Source: Acrocarpospora corrugata
GTDB lineage: Bacteria > Actinomycetota > Actinomycetes > Streptosporangiales > Streptosporangiaceae
Length of the DNA stretch: 64,000 nucleotides
Direction of reading: 5' to 3'
NCBI RefSeq assembly: GCF_009687845.1
Contig: NZ_BLAD01000044.1
Span: 55,760 to 119,759 of the forward strand
Position numbers and translations under genes: made by a program. Within the stretch, counting starts at the first letter, position 1. The number at the start of each line of letters is the position of its first letter. Positions 56,034-64,000 of this stretch are shown piece after piece. Under the pieces are notes generated by a model. That model did no database searches. It worked only from the letters and a program-made list of their open reading frames with translations, and was not told the DNA's origin.

Positions 56034-57914
56034 CTACGAGGTGTGCCGGGGGACCGGCATGGACGTCTCGGCGCGGATGATGTGGATCACCGCGTTGATC
56101 AGCGCCAGGTGCGTGAACGCCTGCGGGAAGTTGCCCAGCTGGCGTCCGCTGACCGGGTCGATCTCCTCGGCGTACAGGCCGAGCGCGCTGGCGAAGGACA
56201 GCAGCTTCTCGCACAGCCGCCGGGCCCGCCCCAGCTCGCCGATCTCGGCCAGCGCCGAGACCAGCCAGAACGAGCAGATCGTGAAGGTGCCCTCCTCGCC
56301 GGCCAGGCCGTCGTCGGTCTCCTTGGTGCGGTAGCGCAGCACCAGGTCCTCCACGGTCAGGTCGTCGGCGATGGCCAGCACGGTGGCCCGCACCCGCGGA
56401 TCGTCGGCCGGCAGGAACCGGACCAGCGGGATGAGCAGCAGCGAGGCGTCCAGCGCGGTGGTGGTGTAGTGCTGGGTGAACACGCCGTTCTCGCCGACGC
56501 CGTTCTCGCACACGTCGGCGTGGATCTCGTCGGCGATCTCCTGCCAGCGTTCGGCCAGCTCGGGTTCCTGCCGCAGCCGGGCCAGCTTGGCGCCCCGGTC
56601 CAGGGCGACCCAGCACATGACCTTGGAGGAGGTGAAGTGCTTGGGTTCGCCGCGCACCTCCCAGATGCCGCGGTCCGGCTCCCGCCAGTGCTGGATGGCC
56701 ATCTCGACCTGGCGTTTCAGGATCGGCCAGACGCGTTCGTCGAGCCGGTCCCTGGACTTGATGTGGATGTAGAACGAGTCCAGGACCGCGCCCCACACGT
56801 CGTTCTGGCGGTGGTTGAAGGCGCCGTTGCCGACCCGGACCGGGCGGGCGCCCTCGTAGCCGTGCAGGTGGTCCAGGGTGTATTCGGAGAGGTCGCGTTC
56901 GCCGTCCACGCCGTACATGATCTGGAGTTCTTCGTCGCGTTCGGCCATGTCGGCGATGAACCAGAAGAAGTCGTCGGCCTCCCAGTCGAAGCCGAGCGTG
57001 TACAGCCCCCACAGCGCGAACGTGGAATCCCGTATCCAGGTGTAGCGGTAGTCCCAGTTACGCTCGCCGCCCGGGGTCTCCGGCAGCGAGGTGGTGGCGG
57101 CCGCGACCAGCGCGCCGGTCGGGGCGAAGGTGAGCCCCTTGAGGGTGAGGGCGCTGCGTTCCAGGTAGCCGCGCCACGGATGGTCGGGGATGTCCCCCCG
57201 GGCCAGCCAGTGCTGCCAGTGGTGCGCGGTCCACACCAGCCGCTGGTACGCCTCCTGGAAGGTGTACGGCGGCTCGTGCTCGGTCCAGGTGAGCGCGCAG
57301 AACCGGGTGTCGCCCTCCTTGAGCAGGGTCCGGGCCATCGCCCGGCCGCCCTCGAAGCCCAGCCGCATGTCGGTGGTCAGCCGCAGCTTCAGGTCCACCC
57401 CGTCGGCCACGGCCACCCCCTGGTGGTAGCCGCGGTCGGTGTGCTCCCACCGGACCGGGCTGCGCCCGTAGTCGAGCACCGGCTCGCAGTCCATGGTGAC
57501 CTGGACCTCGCCGCTCACGCACCGGACCGTGCGCAGCAGCACGTGGTCGGCGTCGTAGTCGGTGGGGGCCCGGCGGTGGGTGTGCGACATCTCGCGCTCG
57601 TGGTGCCAGGGGCCGATCAGTAAAAGATCCCTGACGATGATCCAGCCGGTGGGCGTGCCCCAGCTGGTCTCCAGCACCATGGTGCCGGGCAGATATCGCC
57701 GTGCGGCCGGCACCATGGTGTCGGCCGGGCCGATCCGGAAGCGTCCGGCGCTGCGGTCCAGGATGGCGCCGAACACGCTCGGCGAATCCAGCCGGGGCAG
57801 GCACAGCCACTCGATGTTCCCGCTGCTCGCCACCAGCGCGGTGACCTCGCAGTCGGACAGGAACCCGTAGTCGGCGATCGGCGGAAAGGGCGAAGACCCG
57901 TGAAGCGTGTCCAT
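56034..57914 (-). CDS. Glycoside hydrolase family 15 (trehalase/glucoamylase-like)
   Basis: 626 residues. The start Pro-Ile-Ala-Asp-Tyr-Gly-Phe-Leu-Ser-Asp-Cys and the N-terminal beta domain (about 1-250) precede an (alpha/alpha)6 barrel (about 270-620). Visible marks are Arg-Asn-Trp-Asp-Tyr-Arg-Tyr-Thr-Trp-Ile-Arg-Asp-Ser, Gly-Ile-Trp-Glu-Val-Arg-Gly (catalytic Glu) and Glu-Glu-Ile-Asp-Pro near the end (second Glu region). No signal peptide is present, so it is cytoplasmic. Actinobacterial members of this type often hydrolyse trehalose. A sigma-B-like promoter lies just before the ATG. Confidence 0.9.
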   Translation of the reverse strand: MDTLHGSSPFPPIADYGFLSDCEVTALVASSGNIEWLCLPRLDSPSVFGAILDRSAGRFRIGPADTMVPAARRYLPGTMVLETSWGTPTGWIIVRDLLLIGPWHHEREMSHTHRRAPTDYDADHVLLRTVRCVSGEVQVTMDCEPVLDYGRSPVRWEHTDRGYHQGVAVADGVDLKLRLTTDMRLGFEGGRAMARTLLKEGDTRFCALTWTEHEPPYTFQEAYQRLVWTAHHWQHWLARGDIPDHPWRGYLERSALTLKGLTFAPTGALVAAATTSLPETPGGERNWDYRYTWIRDSTFALWGLYTLGFDWEADDFFWFIADMAERDEELQIMYGVDGERDLSEYTLDHLHGYEGARPVRVGNGAFNHRQNDVWGAVLDSFYIHIKSRDRLDERVWPILKRQVEMAIQHWREPDRGIWEVRGEPKHFTSSKVMCWVALDRGAKLARLRQEPELAERWQEIADEIHADVCENGVGENGVFTQHYTTTALDASLLLIPLVRFLPADDPRVRATVLAIADDLTVEDLVLRYRTKETDDGLAGEEGTFTICSFWLVSALAEIGELGRARRLCEKLLSFASALGLYAEEIDPVSGRQLGNFPQAFTHLALINAVIHIIRAETSMPVPRHTS

Positions 57915-57923
57915 CTACCGTCC

Positions 57924-57947
57924 TATCCCCTTGTACATCCCCCAAAC
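57924..57947 (-). promoter_or_regulatory. Possible sigma-B-type promoter of the GH15 gene
   Basis: On the minus strand gttt (57944-57947) and gggata (57924-57929) are 14 bp apart, close to the stress-sigma consensus GNNT-N14-16-GGGTAY. The -10 box ends 9 bases from the ATG, so the mRNA would be nearly leaderless. Confidence 0.35.
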
Positions 57948-57995
57948 GATACGCGCGCGGGGTGTCCGGGGCAGGCGGTCACGTTTTCACCTAGA

Positions 57996-58496
57996 TCACC
58001 GTTCGGCAAAATCGTCGTCGTCGAGAACCTGTCCGGGCACGACGTTCCCCGGCCGCTGCGGGGACTGCGCGGGATGCTGCCCAGGATGCTGCCCGAGCAG
58101 CGGCCCGTACGGCGACCGCGCCGCCATCGCCTTCACCCGCCGCGCCAGGAACCAGGCCAGGGCGCGCCGCGCCAGCGGCCGGGTGAACGGCAGGATCAGC
58201 GCGAATCCGAACACGTCGGTGATGAACCCGGGGGTCAGCAGCAGCGCGCCGCCGGCCACGATCATGCCGCCGTCGGCGAGCTCCTTGTCCGGCATGCGCC
58301 CCGACTCGAGCGCGTTCTGCAGCGCCGCCCAGGCCCGCCGCCCCTCCCGCCGGACCAGCCAGGCCCCCAGCAGGCTGTCGGCGATCAGCAGCCCGACCGT
58401 CTGCCAGCCGCCGATCACCTGCCCGATCTGGATCAGCAGCCAGATCTCCAGCACGGGAACGACGAGGAACGCCAGGAAAAGTCCGATTCGCAGCAT
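57996..58496 (-). CDS. fxsA: FxsA-family membrane protein
   Basis: 166 residues from ATG 58496 (a GTG one codon earlier is possible). Three or four membrane helices: about 5-25 (Phe-Leu-Val-Val-Pro-Val-Leu-Glu-Ile-Trp), about 27-47, and about 75-105 (Gly-Gly-Ala-Leu-Leu-Leu-Thr-Pro-Gly-Phe-Ile-Thr-Asp), with the FxsA signature in the last. The C terminus is a disordered Gln/Pro/Gly tail ending in acidic residues. FxsA protects cells from F-plasmid exclusion of phage T7 in E. coli; its normal role is unknown. Confidence 0.88.
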   Translation of the reverse strand: MLRIGLFLAFLVVPVLEIWLLIQIGQVIGGWQTVGLLIADSLLGAWLVRREGRRAWAALQNALESGRMPDKELADGGMIVAGGALLLTPGFITDVFGFALILPFTRPLARRALAWFLARRVKAMAARSPYGPLLGQHPGQHPAQSPQRPGNVVPGQVLDDDDFAER

Positions 58497-58553
58497 CACA
58501 CGACCTCACTCATACCTAAGCAACGTCGCTCGAACCCTATGCGTTCCACCCGA

Positions 58554-59297
58554 TCAGCGCTTGCGGCGCAGCCGCGCCGGGATGCCGGTGACGCCCCACA
58601 CCGCGATCCGCCACAGCGCCTCGGTGACGACGCTGCGGCCCATCTTGCTGGCGCCGATCGTGCGGTCCACGAAGGTGATCGGGACCTCGGTGACGCGCAG
58701 GCCGTGCCGGACCGTGCGCAGGGTCAGGTCGACCTGGAAGCAGTAGCCCTGCGACTGCACGCCCTCGATTCCGATCTTGCGGAGGGTGGTGGCGCGGTAG
58801 GCGCGGAAGCCCGCGGTGGCGTCGCGGACCGGCAGGCCCAGCATGATCCGGGTGTAGGTGTTGGCGCTCCTGGACAGGAACTCGCGGGAGAACGGCCAGT
58901 TGACGACCTTGCCGCCGGGCACCCAGCGGGAGCCGATCGCCAGGTCGGCGCCGCCGGCCACCGCGTCGAGGAGTTTGGCCAGTTCCTCGGGCTGGTGGGA
59001 GCCGTCGGCGTCCATCTCCACGAGCACGTCGTAGCCTTCGTCCAGGCCCCACTGGAAGCCGGCGATGTAGGCGGTGCCGAGGCCCTGCTTGCCGGGCCGG
59101 TGCAGCACGCGCACCTGCCGGTCCTCACCGGCCAGCTCGTCGGCGATCTTGCCGGTGCCGTCGGGGCTGTTGTCGTCGGCGACCAGCACGTCCGCGTCGG
59201 GCAGCGCGGCGCGGAGCCGTTTCACGATCAGCGGGAGGTTCTCGCGCTCGTTGTAGGTGGGGACGATGACGAGGACGCGTCCCGGCATCCGTTCCAT
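58554..59297 (-). CDS. ppm1: Polyprenol monophosphomannose synthase
   Basis: 247 residues. GT2 fold: Val-Pro-Thr-Tyr-Asn-Glu-Arg-Glu-Asn (about 12-20), Asp-Asp-Asn-Ser-Pro-Asp-Gly-Thr (about 41-48), the metal motif Glu-Met-Asp-Ala-Asp-Gly-Ser-His (about 93-100) and Arg-Lys-Ile-Gly later. It transfers mannose from GDP-mannose to polyprenyl phosphate at the membrane face, feeding protein and lipoglycan mannosylation. There is no membrane helix, as in soluble-type DPM1. It lies 7 bp after the lnt gene; in Mycobacterium the two are fused or adjacent, supporting one operon. Confidence 0.93.
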   Translation of the reverse strand: MERMPGRVLVIVPTYNERENLPLIVKRLRAALPDADVLVADDNSPDGTGKIADELAGEDRQVRVLHRPGKQGLGTAYIAGFQWGLDEGYDVLVEMDADGSHQPEELAKLLDAVAGGADLAIGSRWVPGGKVVNWPFSREFLSRSANTYTRIMLGLPVRDATAGFRAYRATTLRKIGIEGVQSQGYCFQVDLTLRTVRHGLRVTEVPITFVDRTIGASKMGRSVVTEALWRIAVWGVTGIPARLRRKR

Positions 59298-59304
59298 GCG
59301 ACTC

Positions 59305-60933
59305 CTAGTCCTGTCCCTGCTCGTGTCGGGGCTCCTGCCGGGGCCCGCCCGCCGCTGGTCCGATCCGGCGTTCCCGCCGCCGCCACGCCGCGCCCGCCGC
59401 CACCATCGTCGCCGCGGCCCCCATCAATATCAACACCAGCTCCGGCGCCGCGCCGACCCGGGTGGCCAGCGTGTTCCCGGTCCGCACCGGCACGTTCACC
59501 ACGGTCCGGGCGGGCACCAGTTCGGCGGTCCGCCACTGGACCGCGCCATCCGGGCTGACGTAGGCGGAGATGCCGGTGGTGGCCACCGCGATCACGGCCC
59601 GGTTGTGCTCGACGGCCCGCAGCTGGGACATGGCCAGCTGCTGCGGCGGCAGGTTGGTCAGCTCGTAGGTGGCGTTGTTGGTCTGCACCACCAGCGGCGA
59701 CCCCCCGGCCCGCACGGTGCCCCGGACGATCTGGTCGAAGGCCACCTCGTAGCAGCTCACCGCGCCGACGGTGACCGGCCCGAGCCCGAGGTCGCCGTCC
59801 CTGCTCCCCGGCACCGACTGCCGCCCGACCAGGTTGGCCCGCTCGAACAGCGCCAGCACGATCTCCTTGTACGGCGTGAACTCCCCGAACGGCACCAGCT
59901 TCTGCTTGTCGTAGTACGCCCCGGGCCCGGTCACCGGATCCCACACCACGCTCCGGGTGGCCCGGCTCTGGTCCCCGATCGACACCACGGCCCCCACCAG
60001 CACCGGCACCCCGACGTCCTTCACGGCCGCGTCGATGGTCTGGTAGGCGGCCGGATTCCGGTACGGATCGATGTCGGTGGAGTTCTCCGGCCACACCACG
60101 ATGTCCGGTTTCGGCAGCGTCCCGGCCCGGACGTCGGCGGCCAGCCGGCGCGTCTCCTCGGCGTGGTTCCTGAGCACGATGGCGGGTTCGTTCCCGGCCC
60201 AGCCCAGCCCTCGGCCTGGCACGCTGCCCTGCACCACCCCGACACGCACGGAGCGGCCTTCGTCGCCCAGGCGGGGAACGAGGAGCCCGAGCACGGGCAG
60301 TGCCACCGCCCCGGCGAGGACCAGCGCGACCTGGCGGTCCCAGGCCGGGCGTCCGCGGACGAGCAGGAGGGAGAGCAGCGAGCCGGACAGGACGACGGTG
60401 AAAGTTACAAGCGGGGCGCCGGCCAGAGCGGCGTGCCCGGTGTAGGGAGAGTCGCCTTGGCTGAAGGCGACTCGCGCCCACGGGAAGCCGCCCACGGGAA
60501 ACTGACCGCGCGCCCACTCCTGGGCCACCCACAGACAGGCCACCCAGAGGGGCCACAGACGCATCCGCATGACGAGGGCAGCCGCCAGCGCCATGACGGC
60601 CCAGAAAGCGCTCTCAATGCCGACCAGGGCCAGCCAGGCGTCATCTCCGATGGGCCGGACCCACGCCAGTGCCGGAAACAGGAACGCCGCCCCGCCCAGA
60701 TACCCGAGCCAGGCCGCCCGACGCAACCGCACGCCGTACAGAGCGGCGAAAACCAGAGCCACCCCGAACGGCGCGGTGAACCACCAGCTGAGCGGCGGAA
60801 AGGCCAGGAAGATCAGCACCCCGCCGGCGATGACGGTGAGCGCGCGTGCCCAAGCAGGCGGCCCGCCCGGACGGCCGGGCTCGGCCGGGACGGCCGGTTC
60901 GGCCGTGTCGGGAACGGTCGCGTCACTCAGCAC
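59305..60933 (-). CDS. lnt: Apolipoprotein N-acyltransferase
   Basis: 542 residues from GTG 60933. Six or more N-terminal membrane helices (about 25-215), then the nitrilase-type catalytic domain (about 230-490), then a last helix (about 510-530). Catalytic residues: Glu in Trp-Pro-Glu-Asn-Ser, Lys in [12 protein letters not shown] in Val-Ser-Cys-Tyr-Glu. It acylates the N-terminal Cys of lipoproteins with an acyl group from phospholipid. It is transcribed with ppm1. Confidence 0.93.
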   Translation of the reverse strand: MLSDATVPDTAEPAVPAEPGRPGGPPAWARALTVIAGGVLIFLAFPPLSWWFTAPFGVALVFAALYGVRLRRAAWLGYLGGAAFLFPALAWVRPIGDDAWLALVGIESAFWAVMALAAALVMRMRLWPLWVACLWVAQEWARGQFPVGGFPWARVAFSQGDSPYTGHAALAGAPLVTFTVVLSGSLLSLLLVRGRPAWDRQVALVLAGAVALPVLGLLVPRLGDEGRSVRVGVVQGSVPGRGLGWAGNEPAIVLRNHAEETRRLAADVRAGTLPKPDIVVWPENSTDIDPYRNPAAYQTIDAAVKDVGVPVLVGAVVSIGDQSRATRSVVWDPVTGPGAYYDKQKLVPFGEFTPYKEIVLALFERANLVGRQSVPGSRDGDLGLGPVTVGAVSCYEVAFDQIVRGTVRAGGSPLVVQTNNATYELTNLPPQQLAMSQLRAVEHNRAVIAVATTGISAYVSPDGAVQWRTAELVPARTVVNVPVRTGNTLATRVGAAPELVLILMGAAATMVAAGAAWRRRERRIGPAAGGPRQEPRHEQGQD

Positions 60934-61509
60934 GATAGGACCGTACCCGCGATGACCAGCGGACCCCAAACCACGGGGGGCGAGATGAGGCAGATGAGGC
61001 AATGGTCCTTGAGTTCTCCTGTGGCCACAGGAGAACTCAAGGACCATCCCGGCGTTTCGCTCCGGGCACGGGTGCCTTCGCGCCCTTCGTCCTTCGCAGC
61101 CTCCCGCACGAGACGGAACAGGACGCGGACGACCCTTCGGACCGGTTCCGTCCCGTCGGCGGCGGGCGCGGAGCTCCGTTGTCTACTGGGTGTCCGGATC
61201 CTTCCCGGGTCCAACCCCCCACCCGGCTGGGGTGCCCCGCCTCGACGGAACGTCGGCGCTGCGCCTGGCTGAGCTAACGGATGGACCTTGTGGTCACGCT
61301 CCGTCACGGACGCAGAATCCGACGATGTCTGAAGACGGCCAACCGGTCAGTCCCGTGCTGGACTGGCAGCAAACTACCGACCTCAGCGCAGATGTCAACC
61401 GTGTCCCGAACAGCGGGAATACCAAGTTTTCGCAGGTAGGACAGGTGCGGACGAGAGGGATCCGCAGGGTGCATGTGCGGGATGTCGCCCACCCACCGCT
61501 ATCGCGGCA
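60934..61509. other. Intergenic stretch without a recognised gene
   Basis: About 575 bp between lnt and helD. It carries the lnt promoter side, a 46-bp perfect palindrome (61002-61047), and short frames of no known family. One segment read on the minus strand at about 61280-61195 has a TAGCTCAG word and an arm-like fold reminiscent of a tRNA, but no proper cloverleaf. A small gene or RNA cannot be excluded. Confidence 0.5.
61002..61047. repeat. 46-bp perfect palindrome without spacer
   Basis: Bases 61002-61024 are the exact reverse complement of 61025-61047, so the whole 46 bp reads the same on both strands with no loop bases. The centre is tgtggccaca. Perfect spacerless palindromes of this length are rare in bacterial DNA because they can extrude and be deleted. 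It might be a cruciform-type site, the fused ends of an inverted element, or a fold-back artefact. Confidence 0.9.
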
Positions 61510-63753
61510 CTACTGGGTGCGCCGATCAAGGGCCGTCAAAACAGAAGGCAGCCCGCCGGTGTGCAGCACGCCAAGACGTCGCGTGGCCCTGGTCAGCGCG
61601 ACGTAAAGGTCGCTTGGCCCGCGCGGCGACTCGGCTAGGATCCGGCCCGGCTCGACGACGATCACCACGTCGAACTCCAGCCCCTTGGCCTCGGCCACGG
61701 TGAGCACCGCGACCGGCGCCTCCAGCGCGGCCGGCCCGGCTCCGACGACCGCGCCGGGCAGGTCCAGCTCCAGCCCGTCCGGGACGATCACCACCAGTTT
61801 GCCGCCGGGCACCTGCTCCTCGGCCACGATCCGCGCGATCTCGCCCAGGCCGGCGATCCGCCGGGCCCACGGCCGCTCCCCGCTCTCCCGGACCGACTCG
61901 GGGGCCTTCAGCCCGGGATCGACCAGGGTGAGCACGTCGGCGGCGACCGCCATCAGCTCCACCGGAGTGCGGTAGTTGACCGTCAGACCGGCCTCCCGCC
62001 ACCGCCCGCCGGCGTCGGGGTCGAGCACGTTCGCCCAGTTCAGCGCGCCCGCCGTGGAGCCGGTCTGGGCGATGTCGCCGACCACGGTCATCGACCTGGT
62101 CGGGCAGCGGCGCATCACCATGCGCCACGCCATCGCCGAAAGCTCCTGCGCCTCGTCCACGATGACGTGCCCGAACGCCCAGGTCCTGTCCTTGGCGGCC
62201 CGCTCGGCCGTGGTCAGGTAGGTCTCCTCGGCCTGCTGGCGTTCGGCGAACCGCTCGGCGTCCATGATGTCGGCCATGCCGGTGAGCTCCAGCACCTCGC
62301 GGGCGTAGGCGAGCTGCTGCTCGCGCTCCTCCTCGGCCCGGCGGGCGGCCCGCAGCACGCTCTCGTCGATGTCGCCCAGCAGTTCGGCCGCCTCGTCCAG
62401 CAGCGGCACGTCGGCCTCGCTCCACCAGCCCTCCCCCGCCCGGGGCGGCTCGCGCAGCAGCAGCCCGGCCTCGGCCGAGGTCAGCCCCGCGTACGCCATC
62501 CGCTCCCGGGAGGTGAACAGCCCGATCAGCAGCTGCTGCGGGGTCAGGTAGGGCCACAGCTTGTTCAGCGCGGCCCGGACCGGCTCCTCGGTGCGCAGCT
62601 CCTCGCGCAGGTCGGCGAAGTCCTCGTCGTTCAGCATGCCCCGGCCGAGATGCCGGGCCGCCTGCTTGGTCAGCGCGTTCAGCAGCTGCCGGACGAACAC
62701 GCCCCTGGCCGTGTTGTGCGGCCGCCGCGACTTGGCCGCCCGGGAGCGTGCCACGTCGCAGGTCTGCCGGTCCAGCCGGAGGGTGAACTTGTCGAGCCTG
62801 ATCTCGACCGTCTGCCGGGGCATCCGCTGCCGCTCCTGCACGGCCCGCGCCACCACCTCCGTCATCCGGGCCGCGCCCTTGAACGCGGCGGCCGCCGGCC
62901 GTTCGGCCCGGCGCGCGGTCACCCCGGGATACAGCTCGGCCACCGTGGACAGCAGCACGTCGGTCTCGCCCAGGGACGGCAGCACCTGCTCGATGTAGCG
63001 CAGGAAGGTCAGGTTGGGCCCGAGGATGAGCACGCCGCGCCGCTCCAGCCGCTCCCGGTAGGTGTAGAGCAGGTAGGCGGCCCGGTGCAGCGCCACCACG
63101 GTCTTGCCGGTGCCGGGCCCGCCCTGCACGACCAGCACGCCGTTCAGGTCACTGCGGATGATCTTGTCTTGCTCGCCCTGGATGGTGGCGACGATGTCGC
63201 GCATCCGGCCGGTCCTGGTCTCGCCGAGGGCGGCCAGCAGGGCGGCCTCCCCGTTGAGGGTGGCCTTGTCGGCGTCGGACAGGCCGTCCAGGTCGAGCAG
63301 GTCGTCGTCGATGGTGACCACGGTCCTGCCCTTGGTGTGCAGGTGGCGGCGGCGGGTGATGCCCATCGGCGCGGCCGGGGTGGCCCGGTAGAACGGCTGG
63401 GCCACCGGGGCCCGCCAGTCGATCAGCAGCCGGCGCTGCTCGTCGTCGGACAGGCCGAGCCGGCCGATGTAGAGCCTGGTCTCATCCAGTTCCTCGCTGA
63501 CTCCCTCGGCCAGGTCGAGGCGGCCGAAGCAGAGGCCGTGCTCGACCGCCCACAGGCGGGCCAGGCGGGAGGCGTACATGTCGGCGAAGGAGTCGCGCTC
63601 CGAACGGTTCTGATGGGTTCCGCCCGCGGCGCCCTGGGCCAGGACGCCGTCCAGCTGCCCGCGGGTCCGGACCCGCAGGACGTCGAGCCGCTCGTAGAGC
63701 GTGGCGACGTACTGCTGCTCGCGGGCCAGCTCGCCCGCCGTTGAATGAGACAT
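61510..63753 (-). CDS. helD: HelD-like UvrD-family helicase
   Basis: 747 residues. The N-terminal coiled-coil arm (about 5-70) precedes a Superfamily 1A helicase core with the P-loop Gln-Gly-Gly-Pro-Gly-Thr-Gly-Lys-Thr-Val-Val-Ala-Leu-His-Arg (about 209-223), DEXX box Val-Asp-Glu-Ala-Gln-Glu-Leu, motif III Val-Gly-Asp-Ile-Ala-Gln-Thr and motif VI Val-Ala-Leu-Thr-Arg-Ala-Thr. The length and large insertion between motifs fit HelD, which frees RNA polymerase from stalled complexes in Gram-positive bacteria; a plain UvrD-type helicase is the alternative. It is a single-gene unit. Confidence 0.88.
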   Translation of the reverse strand: MSHSTAGELAREQQYVATLYERLDVLRVRTRGQLDGVLAQGAAGGTHQNRSERDSFADMYASRLARLWAVEHGLCFGRLDLAEGVSEELDETRLYIGRLGLSDDEQRRLLIDWRAPVAQPFYRATPAAPMGITRRRHLHTKGRTVVTIDDDLLDLDGLSDADKATLNGEAALLAALGETRTGRMRDIVATIQGEQDKIIRSDLNGVLVVQGGPGTGKTVVALHRAAYLLYTYRERLERRGVLILGPNLTFLRYIEQVLPSLGETDVLLSTVAELYPGVTARRAERPAAAAFKGAARMTEVVARAVQERQRMPRQTVEIRLDKFTLRLDRQTCDVARSRAAKSRRPHNTARGVFVRQLLNALTKQAARHLGRGMLNDEDFADLREELRTEEPVRAALNKLWPYLTPQQLLIGLFTSRERMAYAGLTSAEAGLLLREPPRAGEGWWSEADVPLLDEAAELLGDIDESVLRAARRAEEEREQQLAYAREVLELTGMADIMDAERFAERQQAEETYLTTAERAAKDRTWAFGHVIVDEAQELSAMAWRMVMRRCPTRSMTVVGDIAQTGSTAGALNWANVLDPDAGGRWREAGLTVNYRTPVELMAVAADVLTLVDPGLKAPESVRESGERPWARRIAGLGEIARIVAEEQVPGGKLVVIVPDGLELDLPGAVVGAGPAALEAPVAVLTVAEAKGLEFDVVIVVEPGRILAESPRGPSDLYVALTRATRRLGVLHTGGLPSVLTALDRRTQ

Positions 63754-63818
63754 AGGGCGCCAGATTCTACCCGGGTGCCCGCTCTTCCCACGACGGGCGA
63801 GTCGGCCGGGACGCGAAA

Positions 63819-63848
63819 CGGGGCCGCGGCTGGGAAGCCACGGCCCCG
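63819..63848 (-). terminator. Terminator of the CBM2 gene
   Basis: cggggccgcggct and agccacggccccg form a 13-bp stem with one mismatch and a ggga loop. On the minus strand it lies 17 bp after the stop of the CBM2 protein. Confidence 0.7.
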
Positions 63849-63864
63849 CGTCGGTTTCCCTGAG

Positions 63865-64000
63865 TTACGGGGAGGTGCAGGTGTAACCGGTCGGCACGGC
63901 GGTGTTGCCGTTGGGGCGGCTGGCCTGGAAGCCGAAGTTGCCGCTGCCGCCCGCCGGGAGGTTCCCGTTGTGTCCCGCGTTCCTGGCGGTCACGGTCTGG
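63865..64000 (-). CDS. C-terminal end of a CBM2-containing secreted protein (partial)
   Basis: The last 44 residues of a protein whose 5' end lies outside the window. Gly-Asn-Phe-Gly-Phe-Gln-Ala-Ser and Thr-Gly-Tyr-Thr-Cys-Thr are the end of a family-2 carbohydrate-binding module, as found on secreted cellulases and xylanases. The stop is TAA (63865-63867). The catalytic part cannot be read here. Together with the CBM2-GH26 gene, it shows that this region codes for polysaccharide degradation. Confidence 0.85.
   Translation of the reverse strand, partial: QTVTARNAGHNGNLPAGGSGNFGFQASRPNGNTAVPTGYTCTSP

Noticed and set aside
61190..61300. tRNA-like segment (minus strand)
   Set aside because: A TAGCTCAG word and a T-arm-like piece are present, but the acceptor stem, a normal anticodon loop and TTCGA are missing.
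1..64000. CRISPR array or intact insertion sequence
   Set aside because: No spaced direct repeats of the right length and no transposase gene; the only recombination gene is the orphan tyrosine recombinase.

Overview
The window is a piece of chromosome from a high-GC filamentous actinobacterium. The evidence is very high GC with C/G-ending codons, GTG/TTG starts, an RbpA RNA-polymerase-binding protein under a sigma-R-type promoter, a HelD-like helicase, adjacent Lnt and Ppm1-type enzymes, many LacI/TetR/WYL/DeoR regulators, Tat- and Sec-secreted CBM enzymes, and occasional TTA leucine codons. Streptosporangiales or Thermomonosporaceae is my best guess from gene style; no rRNA or marker gene here proves it.

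0-11 kb: a secreted-protein tail and the remnant of a flavin monooxygenase; a LacI regulator with a perfect 16-bp palindrome ahead of a CBM2-GH26 mannanase that appears to lack part of its barrel; an SMR efflux-TetR-DUF952 run; a divergent TetR/SAM-methyltransferase pair sharing repeated operator-like elements; a DUF2786 protein, an APH-like kinase, an SRPBCC protein, a DUF3224 protein, a Pro-rich secreted peptide, a membrane protein with two L7/L12-like repeats, and an ABC-2 exporter. 11-12.9 kb: an HTH/Clp-N pair with a likely leaderless promoter, then about 900 bp without a convincing gene but rich in hairpins. 12.9-17.5 kb: a Tat-exported sugar epimerase-like protein and a large secreted PQQ-type sugar dehydrogenase with PKD/CBM6/Ig/FIMAH-like domains; both contain one TTA codon.

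17.6-24 kb: the most accessory-looking part. It has a tyrosine recombinase whose start region carries an exact 41-bp tandem duplication, a truncated GNAT gene, a fragment of a HAD-type gene, and an orphan gene behind two strong hairpins. 24-34 kb: a YtrA-like regulator/ABC operon, DUF4037, purB, an AcrB-type RND pump with divergent MarR, and an SDR. 34-41 kb: PPOX-like protein, alpha/beta hydrolase, WYL regulator, DeoR-MFS operon, a Cys-rich orphan, and a TetR/hydrolase pair whose divergent 5' ends overlap. A conserved 15-bp motif occurs at three promoters between 28.9 and 36.3 kb.

41-49 kb: a MoxR-DUF58-VWA operon beside a degenerate kinase-like membrane protein, a FAD monooxygenase/TetR pair with a perfect palindrome, two RNA/small-molecule methyltransferases, and an archaeal-type ATPase preceded by two mutually exclusive hairpins. 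49-64 kb: secreted metallophosphatase, MFS/TolB-like pair, cupin, GDPD, UMF1-type MFS, rbpA, GH15 trehalase-like enzyme, fxsA, ppm1, lnt, a 46-bp perfect palindrome in an empty stretch, helD, and the tail of a CBM2 protein. No tRNA, rRNA, CRISPR array, intact insertion sequence or large biosynthetic cluster was found. The strongest candidates for something undescribed are the dual-hairpin ATPase locus, the three-site motif around the WYL regulator, and the recombinase debris field.
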